Assembly (NCBI GenBank): GCA_019418605.1 | Contig: DYBN01000059.1 | Span: 10,480-74,479 of the forward strand | Direction: 5' to 3' | Origin: Sutterella sp. | GTDB lineage: Bacteria; Pseudomonadota; Gammaproteobacteria; Burkholderiales; Burkholderiaceae_F | DNA length: 64,000 bases | Shown: positions 1 to 8,573 of the stretch, piece by piece | Position numbering within the stretch: the first letter of the stretch is position 1 | How the letters are laid out: every line of letters begins with the position of its first letter | Translations under genes and position numbers: made by a program | Notes under the pieces: model-generated | The model's database searches: none | What the model was told of the DNA's origin: nothing | What the model saw: the letters and a program-made list of their open reading frames with translations, nothing else

Positions 1-1140
1 CCTTCCGAAGACGGGGGCGTGCGCATCAATCCACTGGCAAGCTTTTCGCGCACCAGTGAACTTGCAAGCCGCATCACGGCCGTCATGACCGAAGACGGCC
101 CCTTTACGGCCTTTGCCTGGTCGGCCGTCAACACCGTGTGCATGCTCTTGATTGCCTGCGACAGACTGCCGACGCTCGCCTTGATCGAGTCGGTTTTAAA
201 CGGCGGGCTTGAAGAGCTTCTTCTCGAAGCCCTGTGCCGCTACTGGGGGAAGGATCAGGTCGACACGCAGCTCTCAAGGGCTCACTCAGAAGGTCTTGAA
301 GGGCGCGAGGCGGTGGTTTTTCTTCTTCGCGCCTGGCGCGAGAGCGCGCGCACAAGGCCCGCGGCAATTGAAGCGGCCGCAGCCGTCTACCTGCACGATC
401 CCACCCACTACGCAAAGATCACCGCAAGCCTCATGCCCGTGCTCGGGATGCTCACAAGCGGCGCGCTGCGAGAAAGCCTCTCGCCCGATGTAAACGACGA
501 CGATGAGCGGGAAATCCTCACGCTGCCGCAGGTACTTCACGCCAAGGGCGTGCTCTATGTGTGCTTGAATTCCCTGCCCGATCCGATGGTTGCTTCGGCC
601 ATCGGCTCGATTCTTCTTGCGGACCTCGCTAGCTGCGCGGGGGCCCGCTACAACAACACGGCGATCGAGCGCGGCGTCGTGAGCCTTTTTGTCGACGAGT
701 GCTCCAACGTCATCAACAAGTCGCTCATCGAAATTCTCAACAAGGGGGCGGAGTCGGGCATTCGCACGACGGCCGCCATGCAGACGGTAAGCGACCTTGC
801 CGCGCGCTTAGGGAGCAACGAGGCCGCCCGCATGGCGCTTGGCAACTTCAACACCCTTGTGAGCCTTCGCACCAAGGATCGCGTCACGCAGGACTTTGTG
901 ACGGAGACCTTCGGGCGCACGAGCATCGCAAGCCACGGCGCGAGCCTCACCACGGGCTCAAGCTCTGCGGCCGCAGGCGACTTCTCGGCCTCCTACACGC
1001 GCCAGGTAACAGGCACAAGAGAAGACCTCATTCCGGTTGACATGCTCGGGAAACTGCCCAACTGCGAGTTCTTTGCCTCCCTTGCGGGAGGCCGCATCGT
1101 CAAGGGGCGCATTCCGATTTTGACCTGCACAAAAGGGTAG
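1..1140 (+). CDS. traD: TraD-type conjugative coupling protein, C-terminal part (5' end outside window)
   Basis: The frame is open to the left window edge, so the first GTG at 19 is not the true start. About 379 C-terminal residues are visible. The segment SLFVDECSNV (near residue 230 of the visible part) is a Walker B-like motif, and the following stretch with AAMQTVSDLAARLG and NTLVSLRTKD matches the TraM-recognition end of TraD/TraG-family ATPases. These hexameric inner-membrane ATPases bring the relaxosome to the type IV secretion channel. The next gene is a DUF4400-like membrane protein, the usual neighbour of traD in SXT-like and PFGI-like elements. Opposite in strand to the tra genes at 32-58 kb. 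Family call is firm; the exact subfamily is not. Confidence 0.85.
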   Translation, partial: PSEDGGVRINPLASFSRTSELASRITAVMTEDGPFTAFAWSAVNTVCMLLIACDRLPTLALIESVLNGGLEELLLEALCRYWGKDQVDTQLSRAHSEGLEGREAVVFLLRAWRESARTRPAAIEAAAAVYLHDPTHYAKITASLMPVLGMLTSGALRESLSPDVNDDDEREILTLPQVLHAKGVLYVCLNSLPDPMVASAIGSILLADLASCAGARYNNTAIERGVVSLFVDECSNVINKSLIEILNKGAESGIRTTAAMQTVSDLAARLGSNEAARMALGNFNTLVSLRTKDRVTQDFVTETFGRTSIASHGASLTTGSSSAAAGDFSASYTRQVTGTREDLIPVDMLGKLPNCEFFASLAGGRIVKGRIPILTCTKG

Positions 1141-1250
1141 CCATTCTCCTTCGGGCTTTTTCAGCGGGCTCTTCCTTGGTGCCCTTCCTTCGGGCTTTAT
1201 TCGGACTTCTCCCGCTTTGTTTTTCTCTTTCCCGCCGCGCACCATCGACC

Positions 1251-1934
1251 ATGACGCATTCCGCCGCACGATCCACTCTCAAGCGCACGCTTGCAACGAG
1301 CCTCGTTCTTGTTCTCGCCTTTTGGGTTTTAGCTGCACTTTTTACCGACCCGGCAGAGTCAGCAGCGCTTCTTAAAACCGAGGCGCTCTCAAGCCCCTCC
1401 GCATGCCGGGACGTGCTTCAAGTCTGCGCCAGGCCCGCAAGCGACTTTTTCGGGGCGGCAATCGAAGCGCTTGTTTCCCTTCACAAGCTTGGGCTTGACT
1501 TAAAGGAGGGGCTTGCACCGCAGGAGAGCCTTCCCGGCTTTGAGGCGATTTTGGCCGCCATTCTTCGCGAACCCGCGGGATGGGGAGCACAAGTCTGCCA
1601 CTGGCTAGCCGTGCGGCTTCAAAACGTCAACGTGCTCGTGCTGCTCTTTGTGCTGCGGCTTTGCGCCTTGAAAAGCGTGCTGCCGGCGCTGGCCGCCTTT
1701 GGCGCGGCAGCCTTTCTTGACGCTTGGTGCATGCGGCGCATCGGGGCGATGACTTTTGATGCACCGTCTCCCGCCGTCAACTTCTGGCTCTCGCAGGCCG
1801 CGGCCGTGCTGGCGGCCGTCGCTCTTGGCTGCGCGGCGCTGCCCGTGCAGTCGGCGGCGCGCTTTCTCTTTTGGAGTACGGCGCTCCTGTTATTTGCAGC
1901 GGCGGGCTGGGTGCGGACGTTTCATCGGTTTTGA
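1251..1934 (+). CDS. DUF4400-like integral membrane protein of conjugative elements
   Basis: Encodes 227 residues from ATG 1251; an upstream in-frame GTG at 1176 would add a poor 25-residue extension ahead of the membrane helix. A hydrophobic helix lies near residues 12-30 (SLVLVLAFWVLAALF), followed by a periplasmic-looking segment and about three further hydrophobic segments in the C-terminal half. A small membrane protein directly after traD is typical of DUF4400 proteins in integrative elements; their role in transfer is poorly defined. It lies 110 bases after traD on the same strand and is probably co-transcribed with it. Assignment rests on topology and position more than on conserved motifs. 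Confidence 0.6.
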   Translation: MTHSAARSTLKRTLATSLVLVLAFWVLAALFTDPAESAALLKTEALSSPSACRDVLQVCARPASDFFGAAIEALVSLHKLGLDLKEGLAPQESLPGFEAILAAILREPAGWGAQVCHWLAVRLQNVNVLVLLFVLRLCALKSVLPALAAFGAAAFLDAWCMRRIGAMTFDAPSPAVNFWLSQAAAVLAAVALGCAALPVQSAARFLFWSTALLLFAAAGWVRTFHRF

Positions 1935-1965
1935 TTAGGCTTTCAAGCCAGGCCCCGCCGGGAAG

Positions 1966-1994
1966 ACAAAAACCCAATGGGGCTTTGCAGCCCC
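1966..1994 (-). terminator. Possible intrinsic terminator for the 2049-3524 reductase gene
   Basis: Read on the minus strand there is a GGGGCT/AGCCCC stem with a four-base loop (1979-1994) and, after a short gap, a run of five T. It lies just beyond the stop of the minus-strand reductase gene. The gap between stem and T run makes it imperfect. Confidence 0.4.
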
Positions 1995-2048
1995 CGGCCC
2001 CGGTTTGGGACCGGAGGTCTTGCTGAGCCCCTGCGGTCTTTGCGATCG

Positions 2049-3524
2049 CTAGCCCTTTGCCAGGGTGTTGGCCGAGATGTAGCCAAAGACAAGCGACTTG
2101 ATGAAGGCCGTGGCCGACATGTAGGTCTTGCCATGGAAACCTCCGGTTACTTCGCCTGCCGCATAAAGACCCTTGATTTTGTCGCCAAAGACGTCGATCA
2201 CCTCGGTCTTCTCGTTGATCTTCACGCCGCAGTAGGTGGCAAGCAGCACGGCCGTGCCGGGGAAGACGTAGTAGGGCGGCTGATTGATCGGCCGCAGGGT
2301 GCCGATGTCGCCCGCCATGTGCTTGCGCCCGAACTGGCGGTCTTCGCCGTAGCGCTCAACATCGCTGTTGTAGGCCGCCACCGTGGCCGCAACCGCCTTG
2401 GGGTCAAGCCCCGCCTTGCGGGCCGCTTCTTCGATCGTGTCGGCCTTAAACACCAGTCCGCGCTCTTCGGACTGCAGGACGCTGCCGTTGTTGCGGGCGG
2501 CCTTGAGCGACTCCTGCCGCACCGGCTCGTCGTAGATGATGTAGCCGATGCCGCCTTCTTGCTGCAGCACATAGTCGCCCACGTCCTTTTTCGGAATCGA
2601 CTCGTCGACAAAGCGCCGCCCCGCCTTGTTGACGACGATGCCGCCAAGCCAGAACGGATAGGCCGAGTCGCTGATCGTCTCGGGCTTCGTGTTGAAAGCA
2701 AAGGTCGCCTTGATGTAGGGCATGTCGGCAACATCTGCTCCGTAGGCCTGCGCCATCTTGAGGCCGTCGCCGTCGCTGCCCTTGCCGCAGATGGCAAGCG
2801 TGTTGGCCATGCGCGGGACGTACTGGGCAAGAAGCTTCTTATTGCGGGCAAAGCCGCCCGTGGTGAGAACAACGCCCTTTGATGCGCCGATGGCGTAGTC
2901 CTTGCCGTCCTTTTTGGCAAAGACCCCCACGATGGCGTGCGTCTTCGCGTCGTAGGCAAGGCGCGCTGCGGGCGTTGCCGTGAGAATCTTCACGCCCTTT
3001 TCAAGCGCGAGCTTTTGAAGTCCTTCGAGAATCGAGGCCGGATTGAGCTGATGGTTGCGGGGAACCGAAACGTTGCCCGTCAAATGCTCCTTGTTAAGCC
3101 GCCCGCCGTGAGCCATGAACCAGTTGTAGACCTCAAGCACATGGTCGGTGAAGGCCTTCACGACGGCCGGATCGTTGATGTTGCCGCCCACCTTCATGAT
3201 GTCCTTGTAGAGCTGCTCCTTGGAATCCTTGATGCCGAGTTTTTTCTGGTGCTCCGTGCCCGCAACGGCCGAGCCGCCGCCGCAAATGAGCGAGGAGCCG
3301 CCGATGAAGGCAAGCTTTTCAAGAAGGATGACCGAGAGCCCCTGCTCGGCTGCGTGCGCGGCGGCCGCAAGGCCAGCGCCGCCTGCGCCGACCACGACGA
3401 CGTCGACCGTTTCATCCCACTTTGCCGGCCGGTCCGTCGGCATGGCGGCAAGCTTTCCAGCCGCGGCTGCCGTCACCGATCCGGCGACGACGGACTTGAG
3501 AAAATTGCGGCGAGTCTTCTGCAT
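2049..3524 (-). CDS. Tat-exported FAD-dependent reductase, flavocytochrome c family (flavin subunit only)
   Basis: Encodes 491 residues. The N terminus has a twin-arginine signal (TRRNFLKSVVAG) followed by an Ala-rich hydrophobic stretch. A Rossmann FAD motif VVVGAGGAGLAAA starts near residue 42, with GGSSLICGGG after it and the family's closing motif GLYAAGEVTGG near residue 455. No CXXCH is present, so electrons must come from a separate cytochrome or quinol donor. At the position where Shewanella fumarate reductase reads HHTMGG this protein reads LLATYCG, and the RLGGNA arginine region reads TYMSATA, so fumarate is an unlikely substrate. Good Shine-Dalgarno AGGAG before ATG 3524. Divergent from a LysR gene. 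Close paralogue of the 28817-30307 product. Substrate unknown. Confidence 0.85.
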   Translation of the reverse strand: MQKTRRNFLKSVVAGSVTAAAAGKLAAMPTDRPAKWDETVDVVVVGAGGAGLAAAAHAAEQGLSVILLEKLAFIGGSSLICGGGSAVAGTEHQKKLGIKDSKEQLYKDIMKVGGNINDPAVVKAFTDHVLEVYNWFMAHGGRLNKEHLTGNVSVPRNHQLNPASILEGLQKLALEKGVKILTATPAARLAYDAKTHAIVGVFAKKDGKDYAIGASKGVVLTTGGFARNKKLLAQYVPRMANTLAICGKGSDGDGLKMAQAYGADVADMPYIKATFAFNTKPETISDSAYPFWLGGIVVNKAGRRFVDESIPKKDVGDYVLQQEGGIGYIIYDEPVRQESLKAARNNGSVLQSEERGLVFKADTIEEAARKAGLDPKAVAATVAAYNSDVERYGEDRQFGRKHMAGDIGTLRPINQPPYYVFPGTAVLLATYCGVKINEKTEVIDVFGDKIKGLYAAGEVTGGFHGKTYMSATAFIKSLVFGYISANTLAKG

Positions 3525-3881
3525 GATTGATGCTCCTGTCTTTGGTGATTGCCGACCGCCAATAGACGCAGCCTTCCTGCGTCGTCTTTTGCCCGCCTTC
3601 GCGCTGCCTTTTCCTCCCCGGGAACTGAGGGAGGCGGCAAAGGCTTAGGCCGGGCTCTGTGCGGTCCTTGCGTTTTTTTGGTTTTGCCCGGATTTCTTCA
3701 TGCCGCAACGCCAGCAAGAAGCTCCCGTCGGGAGCCTTGCGAAAGAGTCTCGGACAGACGTCTGCCGGGCTTTCCTTTTGCAGTCTATGGGCGCATTCGT
3801 GCACCCGGCGCAATACACTGCTGCAGATTCCGCGCGCCATTGTGCGTTAGCTTTTGTTTGATTCGAGCTACCGTCTTCGTC
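3525..3881. promoter_or_regulatory. Divergent control region between reductase and LysR genes
   Basis: This 357-base gap must hold promoters for both divergent genes. It contains three inverted repeats: GACGCAG/CTGCGTC with a 5-base loop (3565-3583), a longer hairpin with GCAAG and GCTCCC arms (3714-3740), and the 10-base palindrome CAGACGTCTG (3755-3764). LysR regulators commonly bind such dyads in divergent regions; which one is the operator cannot be told from sequence. No convincing small gene was seen. Confidence 0.5.
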
Positions 3882-4805
3882 ATGCCGATCAACCGCAACG
3901 GACTTGTCAACAACCTCGAACTGTGGCGCGTCTACTGCGCCGTCTGCCGCACGGGCTCCATCGGCCGCGCCGCCCAGGAGTGCGGCCTTGACGCCTCAAG
4001 CGTCAGCCGCAAGCTCTCGGCGCTTGAAGCCGAGCTCGGCGTGCGGCTTGTCTCGCGCTCCACAAGAAGCCTGTCGCTTACCACCGCAGGCGTCGACGCC
4101 CTGGCGCAGGCCCGCTCGATACTTGCCGTCTACGACGACTTCCTGCAAAAGATCAAGCCCGACAGCATCGAGTTAAAGGGGCTTGTGCGGATCGCCGCGC
4201 CACCCACCATCATCGACGAACTTCTGTGGGCCTGGCTCGCGGAATTTCAAACCCTGCACCCGGACGTGCACTTCAATCTCCTTGCCAATTCCGAAGCGCA
4301 GGAACCCAACCGCAACAGCGTCGACATCGCGCTTGTCACGGGTTCTTTCATCCCCTCGTACAGCGAGCGCATCGGCACATTTTCCCGCGGCATGACGGCA
4401 AGCCCGGCCTACATCGAAAAGTACGGCATGCCCCTGCACCCCAGCGAATTGATCGGACACCGGGCTCTGCGCTACAGCGGCGGCATGGCCGAGGAGCACC
4501 TCTTTGTCAAGCGCGCGGGTGCCGTCGAGCCGCTCGTCTTTCAAGCGACCATGTTTTCAAGCTCGGTCAACGCCATCAACAAGATGGCCATTGCCGGAGC
4601 GGGCATCGCGCTCACAACGCCCGACTATCTGTGCCGGCGCGACATCGAGGCGGGGCGTCTGGTGCGCGTGCTCCCCGACTGGCCCGTTCCGGATCACCTC
4701 GTGCACGCGGTCGTCGCCCGCGGCAAGTACCGCTCGCACTGCGTGATGGAAATCCTCGAGCACATCCGTCAATGCTGGCGCAACCACCCTGATCTGGGTG
4801 AATAA
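3882..4805 (+). CDS. LysR-family transcriptional regulator
   Basis: Encodes 307 residues from ATG 3882; the open frame extends upstream to 3549 but that extension is low-complexity and lies in the divergent promoter region. The N-terminal winged helix-turn-helix is clear (GSIGRAAQECGLDASSVSRK, then LGVRLVSRSTRSLSLTTAG), followed by a LysR substrate-binding domain from about residue 90. It is divergent from the Tat-exported reductase at 2049-3524, the standard arrangement for a LysR regulator and its target, and lies 15 bases upstream of the yjiH-like gene. Likely responds to the reductase substrate or a related acid and may control both sides. Ligand unknown. Confidence 0.85.
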   Translation: MPINRNGLVNNLELWRVYCAVCRTGSIGRAAQECGLDASSVSRKLSALEAELGVRLVSRSTRSLSLTTAGVDALAQARSILAVYDDFLQKIKPDSIELKGLVRIAAPPTIIDELLWAWLAEFQTLHPDVHFNLLANSEAQEPNRNSVDIALVTGSFIPSYSERIGTFSRGMTASPAYIEKYGMPLHPSELIGHRALRYSGGMAEEHLFVKRAGAVEPLVFQATMFSSSVNAINKMAIAGAGIALTTPDYLCRRDIEAGRLVRVLPDWPVPDHLVHAVVARGKYRSHCVMEILEHIRQCWRNHPDLGE

Positions 4806-4820
4806 CACTCTCTTTGCATC

Positions 4821-5507
4821 ATGCGGCACTTCCTTCAATCCCTTGGGCTCCTCTTTGGCCGGATTTTTCATCGTCTCGCCCCCTGGCTTGGCCTTGCCCT
4901 GCTCTTTGTGTGCTTTGCCGACGCATCCGCCGTCTTCGGCGAAAAAAGCCTCCTTTCGCTTTTGGACTTCAGAGCGCTCGCGGGCTCCTTTGGCTGCATT
5001 GAAACAAGCGAGGGCGTGCGCATCTGCGACGTTGTCCCCAAGGGCGGCGCGGGAGCCAAGGCAGGATTTTTGTATTGCCTGACGCTTGTCCCCTCGATCA
5101 TGCTCACCTGCGGCATCTTGGGCGTGCTGCGTTTTTGGAGAACCGATCTGGCAGCCCAAAAGCTCTTTTCCCCTCTCGTGCGGGCGCTCTGCGGGCTGCC
5201 GGGGGCCGCTGCGCTCGCGATGATGGCTTCGCTGCAGTCAAGCGACGCAGGAGCGCTCGAGACAAAGGAGCTTTTCGCGCGCGGAAAGTTGACGCAGGAA
5301 CAACGAGACGTCCTTGCCATGTGGCAGTTTTCCGCAAGCGGCACCCTGATCAACGTCTTTTCAAACGGCCTCGCAGTACTCCCCTTTCTTGTGACGCCCG
5401 TAGGAGAAATTCTCCTTGTGATCATCGGCGCAAAGTTTCTCGGAGCCAACCTCATGCGGCTTTATTTGCAACTTGACAAAGGCCGCGCTCAAGGAGGGCT
5501 GTCATGA
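4821..5507 (+). CDS. yjiH: YjiH-like membrane protein, nucleoside-recognition (Gate) family
   Basis: Encodes 228 residues, close to the length I recall for E. coli YjiH. Several hydrophobic segments are visible (residues about 15-35, 85-105, 130-145, 185-215). Motifs of the Gate family include GLPGAAALAMMASLQSSDAGA and the later SASGTLINVFSNGLA. The gene overlaps the next one by four bases (ATGA at 5504-5507), and the YjiH/YjiG pair is usually found together. Their transport substrate is not established. It follows the LysR gene by 15 bases, suggesting that all three form one transcript and that the pair could import or export the substrate or product of the divergent reductase. That last step is inference. 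Confidence 0.7.
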   Translation: MRHFLQSLGLLFGRIFHRLAPWLGLALLFVCFADASAVFGEKSLLSLLDFRALAGSFGCIETSEGVRICDVVPKGGAGAKAGFLYCLTLVPSIMLTCGILGVLRFWRTDLAAQKLFSPLVRALCGLPGAAALAMMASLQSSDAGALETKELFARGKLTQEQRDVLAMWQFSASGTLINVFSNGLAVLPFLVTPVGEILLVIIGAKFLGANLMRLYLQLDKGRAQGGLS

Positions 5508-5965
5508 GCGCGCCTGCAAAATCGACCTCGGAGGCCTTCTTTAGCGGCTGCCGCAACGGACTTGAGCTTGCCGTCTTCGGAATCCTGCCGCGCATCATGC
5601 TCGCCTTCGTGATGATTTACCTGCTCGAAGGCTCGGGGGCCCTGGAGATTCTGCGCTCGCTTTGCGCTCCCCTCATGGGACTCTGGGGTTTGCCGGGCGA
5701 AGCCGCCCTTGTTCTTGCCACAGCCTTTGTCTCAAACGCCGCCGCCGTCGGCATGATCGTCTCCATGCTCACGGCGGGCACGCTCAGCGCAGCCGACGCC
5801 ACCGTGCTGCTGCCGGGGCTCTACTTGTCGGGTGCGCTGCTGCAGTTTGCCGCCCGCGTGCTGCACACGGCCGGCGTTTCAAAGCGCCATTGGCCCGCGA
5901 TGTTCATCATCTGCTTTGTCAACAGCGCGGCCGCCATGCTGCTTGTTTCAGCAATCGTGCGCTGA
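5504..5965 (+). CDS. yjiG: YjiG-like membrane protein, nucleoside-recognition (Gate) family
   Basis: Encodes 153 residues, close to the length I recall for E. coli YjiG. Four or so hydrophobic segments span nearly the whole protein; GLPGEAALVLATAFVSNAAA resembles the motif of its upstream partner, as expected for paired Gate-domain subunits. Start ATG 5504 overlaps the stop of the yjiH-like gene, indicating translational coupling. It is the last gene of the LysR-yjiH-yjiG unit and converges on the AAA/nuclease gene. Membrane partner in an uncharacterised transporter is the best reading. Confidence 0.7.
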   Translation: MSAPAKSTSEAFFSGCRNGLELAVFGILPRIMLAFVMIYLLEGSGALEILRSLCAPLMGLWGLPGEAALVLATAFVSNAAAVGMIVSMLTAGTLSAADATVLLPGLYLSGALLQFAARVLHTAGVSKRHWPAMFIICFVNSAAAMLLVSAIVR

Positions 5966-6016
5966 CGCGCCCTGCGCCCGCCCTTTGATTTTTCGGCGTA
6001 CAAGAAAGCTCAAGGG

Positions 6017-7606
6017 TTACGCCTGCGCCCAGGCGGCAAACGCGCGCGTTTGCGCACAAAAAACGAGCACGGCTCTTGTGTGGACGCAGGCTTTTCCCGC
6101 GTGGGTCGCAGCCAGTTCGCGGCCTCGAGCCTCTTGAAGCCCCTCGGCAAGAGCGGCCTCAACCTCGCATTCCTTGCGGACAAACTTGATTTCAAACACC
6201 CAGTGTCGGTGCCCGGCGCGGACTTCGAGACCGTGCGCGCCTTTCAGGGCGTGCGCCTTGACGCCCGGCACCATTTCGATACCCGTCATCAGCACCTGCA
6301 GATAAACCGAGCACGCGGCCGCGTCCGTCACCGGATAGTGCTGGTGGTCGATGGCCTCCAAGAGGTCGTTGAACCTCTGCACGATTGCATCGAGCGTCCC
6401 CACAGCAAGAAGCAAAGCCAAGGGCTGTGCGCCGGGTGCGTCGAGCGCATCACAGGCACGGCCCTTTAAAAGCCTGTATGCGTAAAGCCTTGCAAAGGAC
6501 TGGACTATCTCTTCATTGGGGTAGGAAAGCAGCGCCGTTCGTGCGGCGCTCACAGACCGAATCGTCAGGTAGCCCGTCTGAAAAAGAAGTGCGTCAGGGG
6601 TGAGCGCCTCATCAAGCCCCGATGGGCGAAGCCGCTCAAGCGGGACCTTTATGGCTTTTGCAAAAGCCGCGGGCTTGGCAAGCTCATGGTGCCCGAGGTG
6701 CTCGACGAGAGCCGTTCCCCCTCCCCCGCTCTGAAACCAGTAGTTGAGAAACCCCCGCGCCGGGCGGTTGAAGAAGTTCAAGACGGACCAGGGGCAGAGC
6801 ACCTTGATTTGGGCGCGCGCATCAAAGCAATATCCGCCGTAGTTTTTCTGGAGCCCGCACAACACCTCGTCTTCAGAAAGGTTGAGCAACTCGGCCGCTT
6901 GAGTGACGTATGGCGCGAAGCTCTCCCGGATTTCCCGCCCGGTAAAGCCCAGGAGCGCCCCAAAGTCGGGGGCCGTTGAGATGTCCTCGAGACCGCCAAA
7001 GTCCGAAAAGATGCCGGTGTTGGAGAGATTTGTGATTCTCGTCACGAAGAGGAAACGAAAACACCGCTCGCAGGCCTTGAGCCCCGCGAAGAACTCACTG
7101 AGAAGAGCCTGCACTGCGGACAAACACTCTGGCCTGTCGAGACAGGCCGTCAGAGGCGCGTCGTACTCGTCAATCAAAAGCACAAGACTGCGCGCGGGCT
7201 GCGCAAGAAGCCACGCCTGCAAGGATGAAAGCTCAGCCTCTCCATCGTAGCCCGCTGCATGAAAGCTCTGTGCCACCTGCCCAATAAACTGCCGCCTGAA
7301 GTCCTCCACGCTGGAGAAATCCTTGACAAGAGACAGATCAAGCAGCACGACCCGATATGTCGCGTCCGTCCAGCGCGATTCAATCTCAAGGCCTTCGAAG
7401 TCGCGCAGGCCGTATTTAAAGAGCGACAGAAACGTTGACGCAAGAAGCGACTTTCCAAAGCGGCGGGGCCTTGCAAGGAAAACCTTTGCCGGCCTGCTGC
7501 AGAGCTTGAAAATCAGCTGCGTCTTGTCGACGAAGAACGCGCCGCTTTTGCGAAGCGCTGAAAACGTCGAGCGCCCGAGAGGGAGGGCGGGCAGGTTGGT
7601 GTTCAT
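6017..7606 (-). CDS. AAA-ATPase-like protein fused to PD-(D/E)XK nuclease-like domain
   Basis: Encodes 529 residues from ATG 7606; an upstream TTG at 7624 is less likely. The N-terminal half is the AAA-ATPase-like family (PF09820 type): FVDKTQLIF, then the P-loop RPRRFGKSLLAS near residue 50 and Walker B LVLLIDEYDAPL near residue 145. The C-terminal end carries a PD-(D/E)XK_9-like module with HRHWVFEIKF, where E and K are probable catalytic residues. Such proteins are abundant, often multicopy, in anaerobic gut bacteria; their role is unknown and may be defence or mobile-element related. It stands alone, convergent with yjiG. Domain call is firm, function is not. Confidence 0.8.
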   Translation of the reverse strand: MNTNLPALPLGRSTFSALRKSGAFFVDKTQLIFKLCSRPAKVFLARPRRFGKSLLASTFLSLFKYGLRDFEGLEIESRWTDATYRVVLLDLSLVKDFSSVEDFRRQFIGQVAQSFHAAGYDGEAELSSLQAWLLAQPARSLVLLIDEYDAPLTACLDRPECLSAVQALLSEFFAGLKACERCFRFLFVTRITNLSNTGIFSDFGGLEDISTAPDFGALLGFTGREIRESFAPYVTQAAELLNLSEDEVLCGLQKNYGGYCFDARAQIKVLCPWSVLNFFNRPARGFLNYWFQSGGGGTALVEHLGHHELAKPAAFAKAIKVPLERLRPSGLDEALTPDALLFQTGYLTIRSVSAARTALLSYPNEEIVQSFARLYAYRLLKGRACDALDAPGAQPLALLLAVGTLDAIVQRFNDLLEAIDHQHYPVTDAAACSVYLQVLMTGIEMVPGVKAHALKGAHGLEVRAGHRHWVFEIKFVRKECEVEAALAEGLQEARGRELAATHAGKACVHTRAVLVFCAQTRAFAAWAQA

Positions 7607-8104
7607 CGTGAGACTTTTTCTCAAGGCCTTTGCGGGGCTCTATCGGCCCTTTCTTGGTTTTGAGTTTACCGCGGCAGCCCGCCCGGTCCTGTGCCCAAAC
7701 GCGAAGCCTCAACGTCCAATCATGGGCCGAGGGCTGCCATATCGATTACGCCGCCCGCGGCGGCCGCCGGAGACACCCGCGGGCGCTTTGCGTCCCTCAA
7801 GGGAAGAATCGAGAAAAGGCAGGAGAGCAAACGAGGACATTTGCGCCATCAAGCGCAGCCGACCCTGCATGCGGTGGGCGGCCGAGGCCTTTTCGACGAT
7901 TTGCCGGGGCTTTTTTCGAAGTGCTCTTTTGCAAGCCCCTCCTTTGGCCTGCCGTTGCATCAGGACACGGCCCCTGCAGGGGTTTCTTCAACTGTACATA
8001 AATCTTCGCGCACTTTCCTTTGCACAACGGAGAAACTTCACTATCTTTGCGACAGTTGTCTGACAATTCTCTGATGTCATAGAGTGAGGCCAAGGAGAAA
8101 CCGC
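7607..8104. promoter_or_regulatory. Intergenic region upstream of merR gene, with TTGTC-T-GACAA palindrome
   Basis: About 500 bases between divergent genes. No convincing gene was seen; the open frames here lack a start, motif or signal. The last 100 bases before merR are AT-richer and contain the perfect 11-base palindrome TTGTCTGACAA at 8056-8066, about 40 bases before the start codon, a plausible regulator-binding site over the merR promoter. Confidence 0.4.
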
Positions 8105-8509
8105 ATGCCGGATGTTGTTTTCAAGATTGAGGATTTGGTGCGCATCACGGGGCTCACGCGCCGCACGATTCGCTTCTACATCCAGGAAGGCTTGATCGAC
8201 GGCCCCGAAGGGCAAAGGCGCGGCGCGCACTACCTTGCCTCGCACCTTGAAGCATTGCTGCGCATCCGGCGGCTTGCGGCCAAGGGGATGACGCTAAACG
8301 CCATCAAGGAGTGCATAAGAAGGGGCTCCGACGAGGCCCCGGCCCAAGCTCCTGCCCCCAAGCCCGGAGAGACGCGCACCTGCGTTCACATTGCCGTTGC
8401 GGCCGGCGTCGAGCTCACGGTTGATCCGGCCGCGGCAAAGATCAACGGCGAAGACTTGCGCGCGCTCATCAAGCGCCTTGCTTTGGCGGCAAGCGGCGGC
8501 AAGCCTTAA
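8105..8509 (+). CDS. MerR-family transcriptional regulator
   Basis: Encodes 134 residues from ATG 8105, which has a strong ribosome site (AAGGAG, 7 bases upstream); an ATG-less extension to 8084 is unnecessary. The N-terminal MerR helix-turn-helix is plain: KIEDLVRITGLTRRTIRFY then IQEGLIDGPEGQRRGAHY. The C-terminal part has Pro/Ala-rich linkage and a short domain without the conserved metal-binding cysteines of MerR/CueR, so the signal is probably not a metal. It lies 64 bases upstream of the VIT-VWA gene on the same strand and is likely its dedicated regulator. A TTGTC palindrome precedes it. Confidence 0.85.
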   Translation: MPDVVFKIEDLVRITGLTRRTIRFYIQEGLIDGPEGQRRGAHYLASHLEALLRIRRLAAKGMTLNAIKECIRRGSDEAPAQAPAPKPGETRTCVHIAVAAGVELTVDPAAAKINGEDLRALIKRLALAASGGKP

Positions 8510-8573
8510 AGGGCGGCTTGAGAACGCAAATTCCGTCTTTTCTGGGTTTTGACTCTTCACAGAGGTTGACAGC

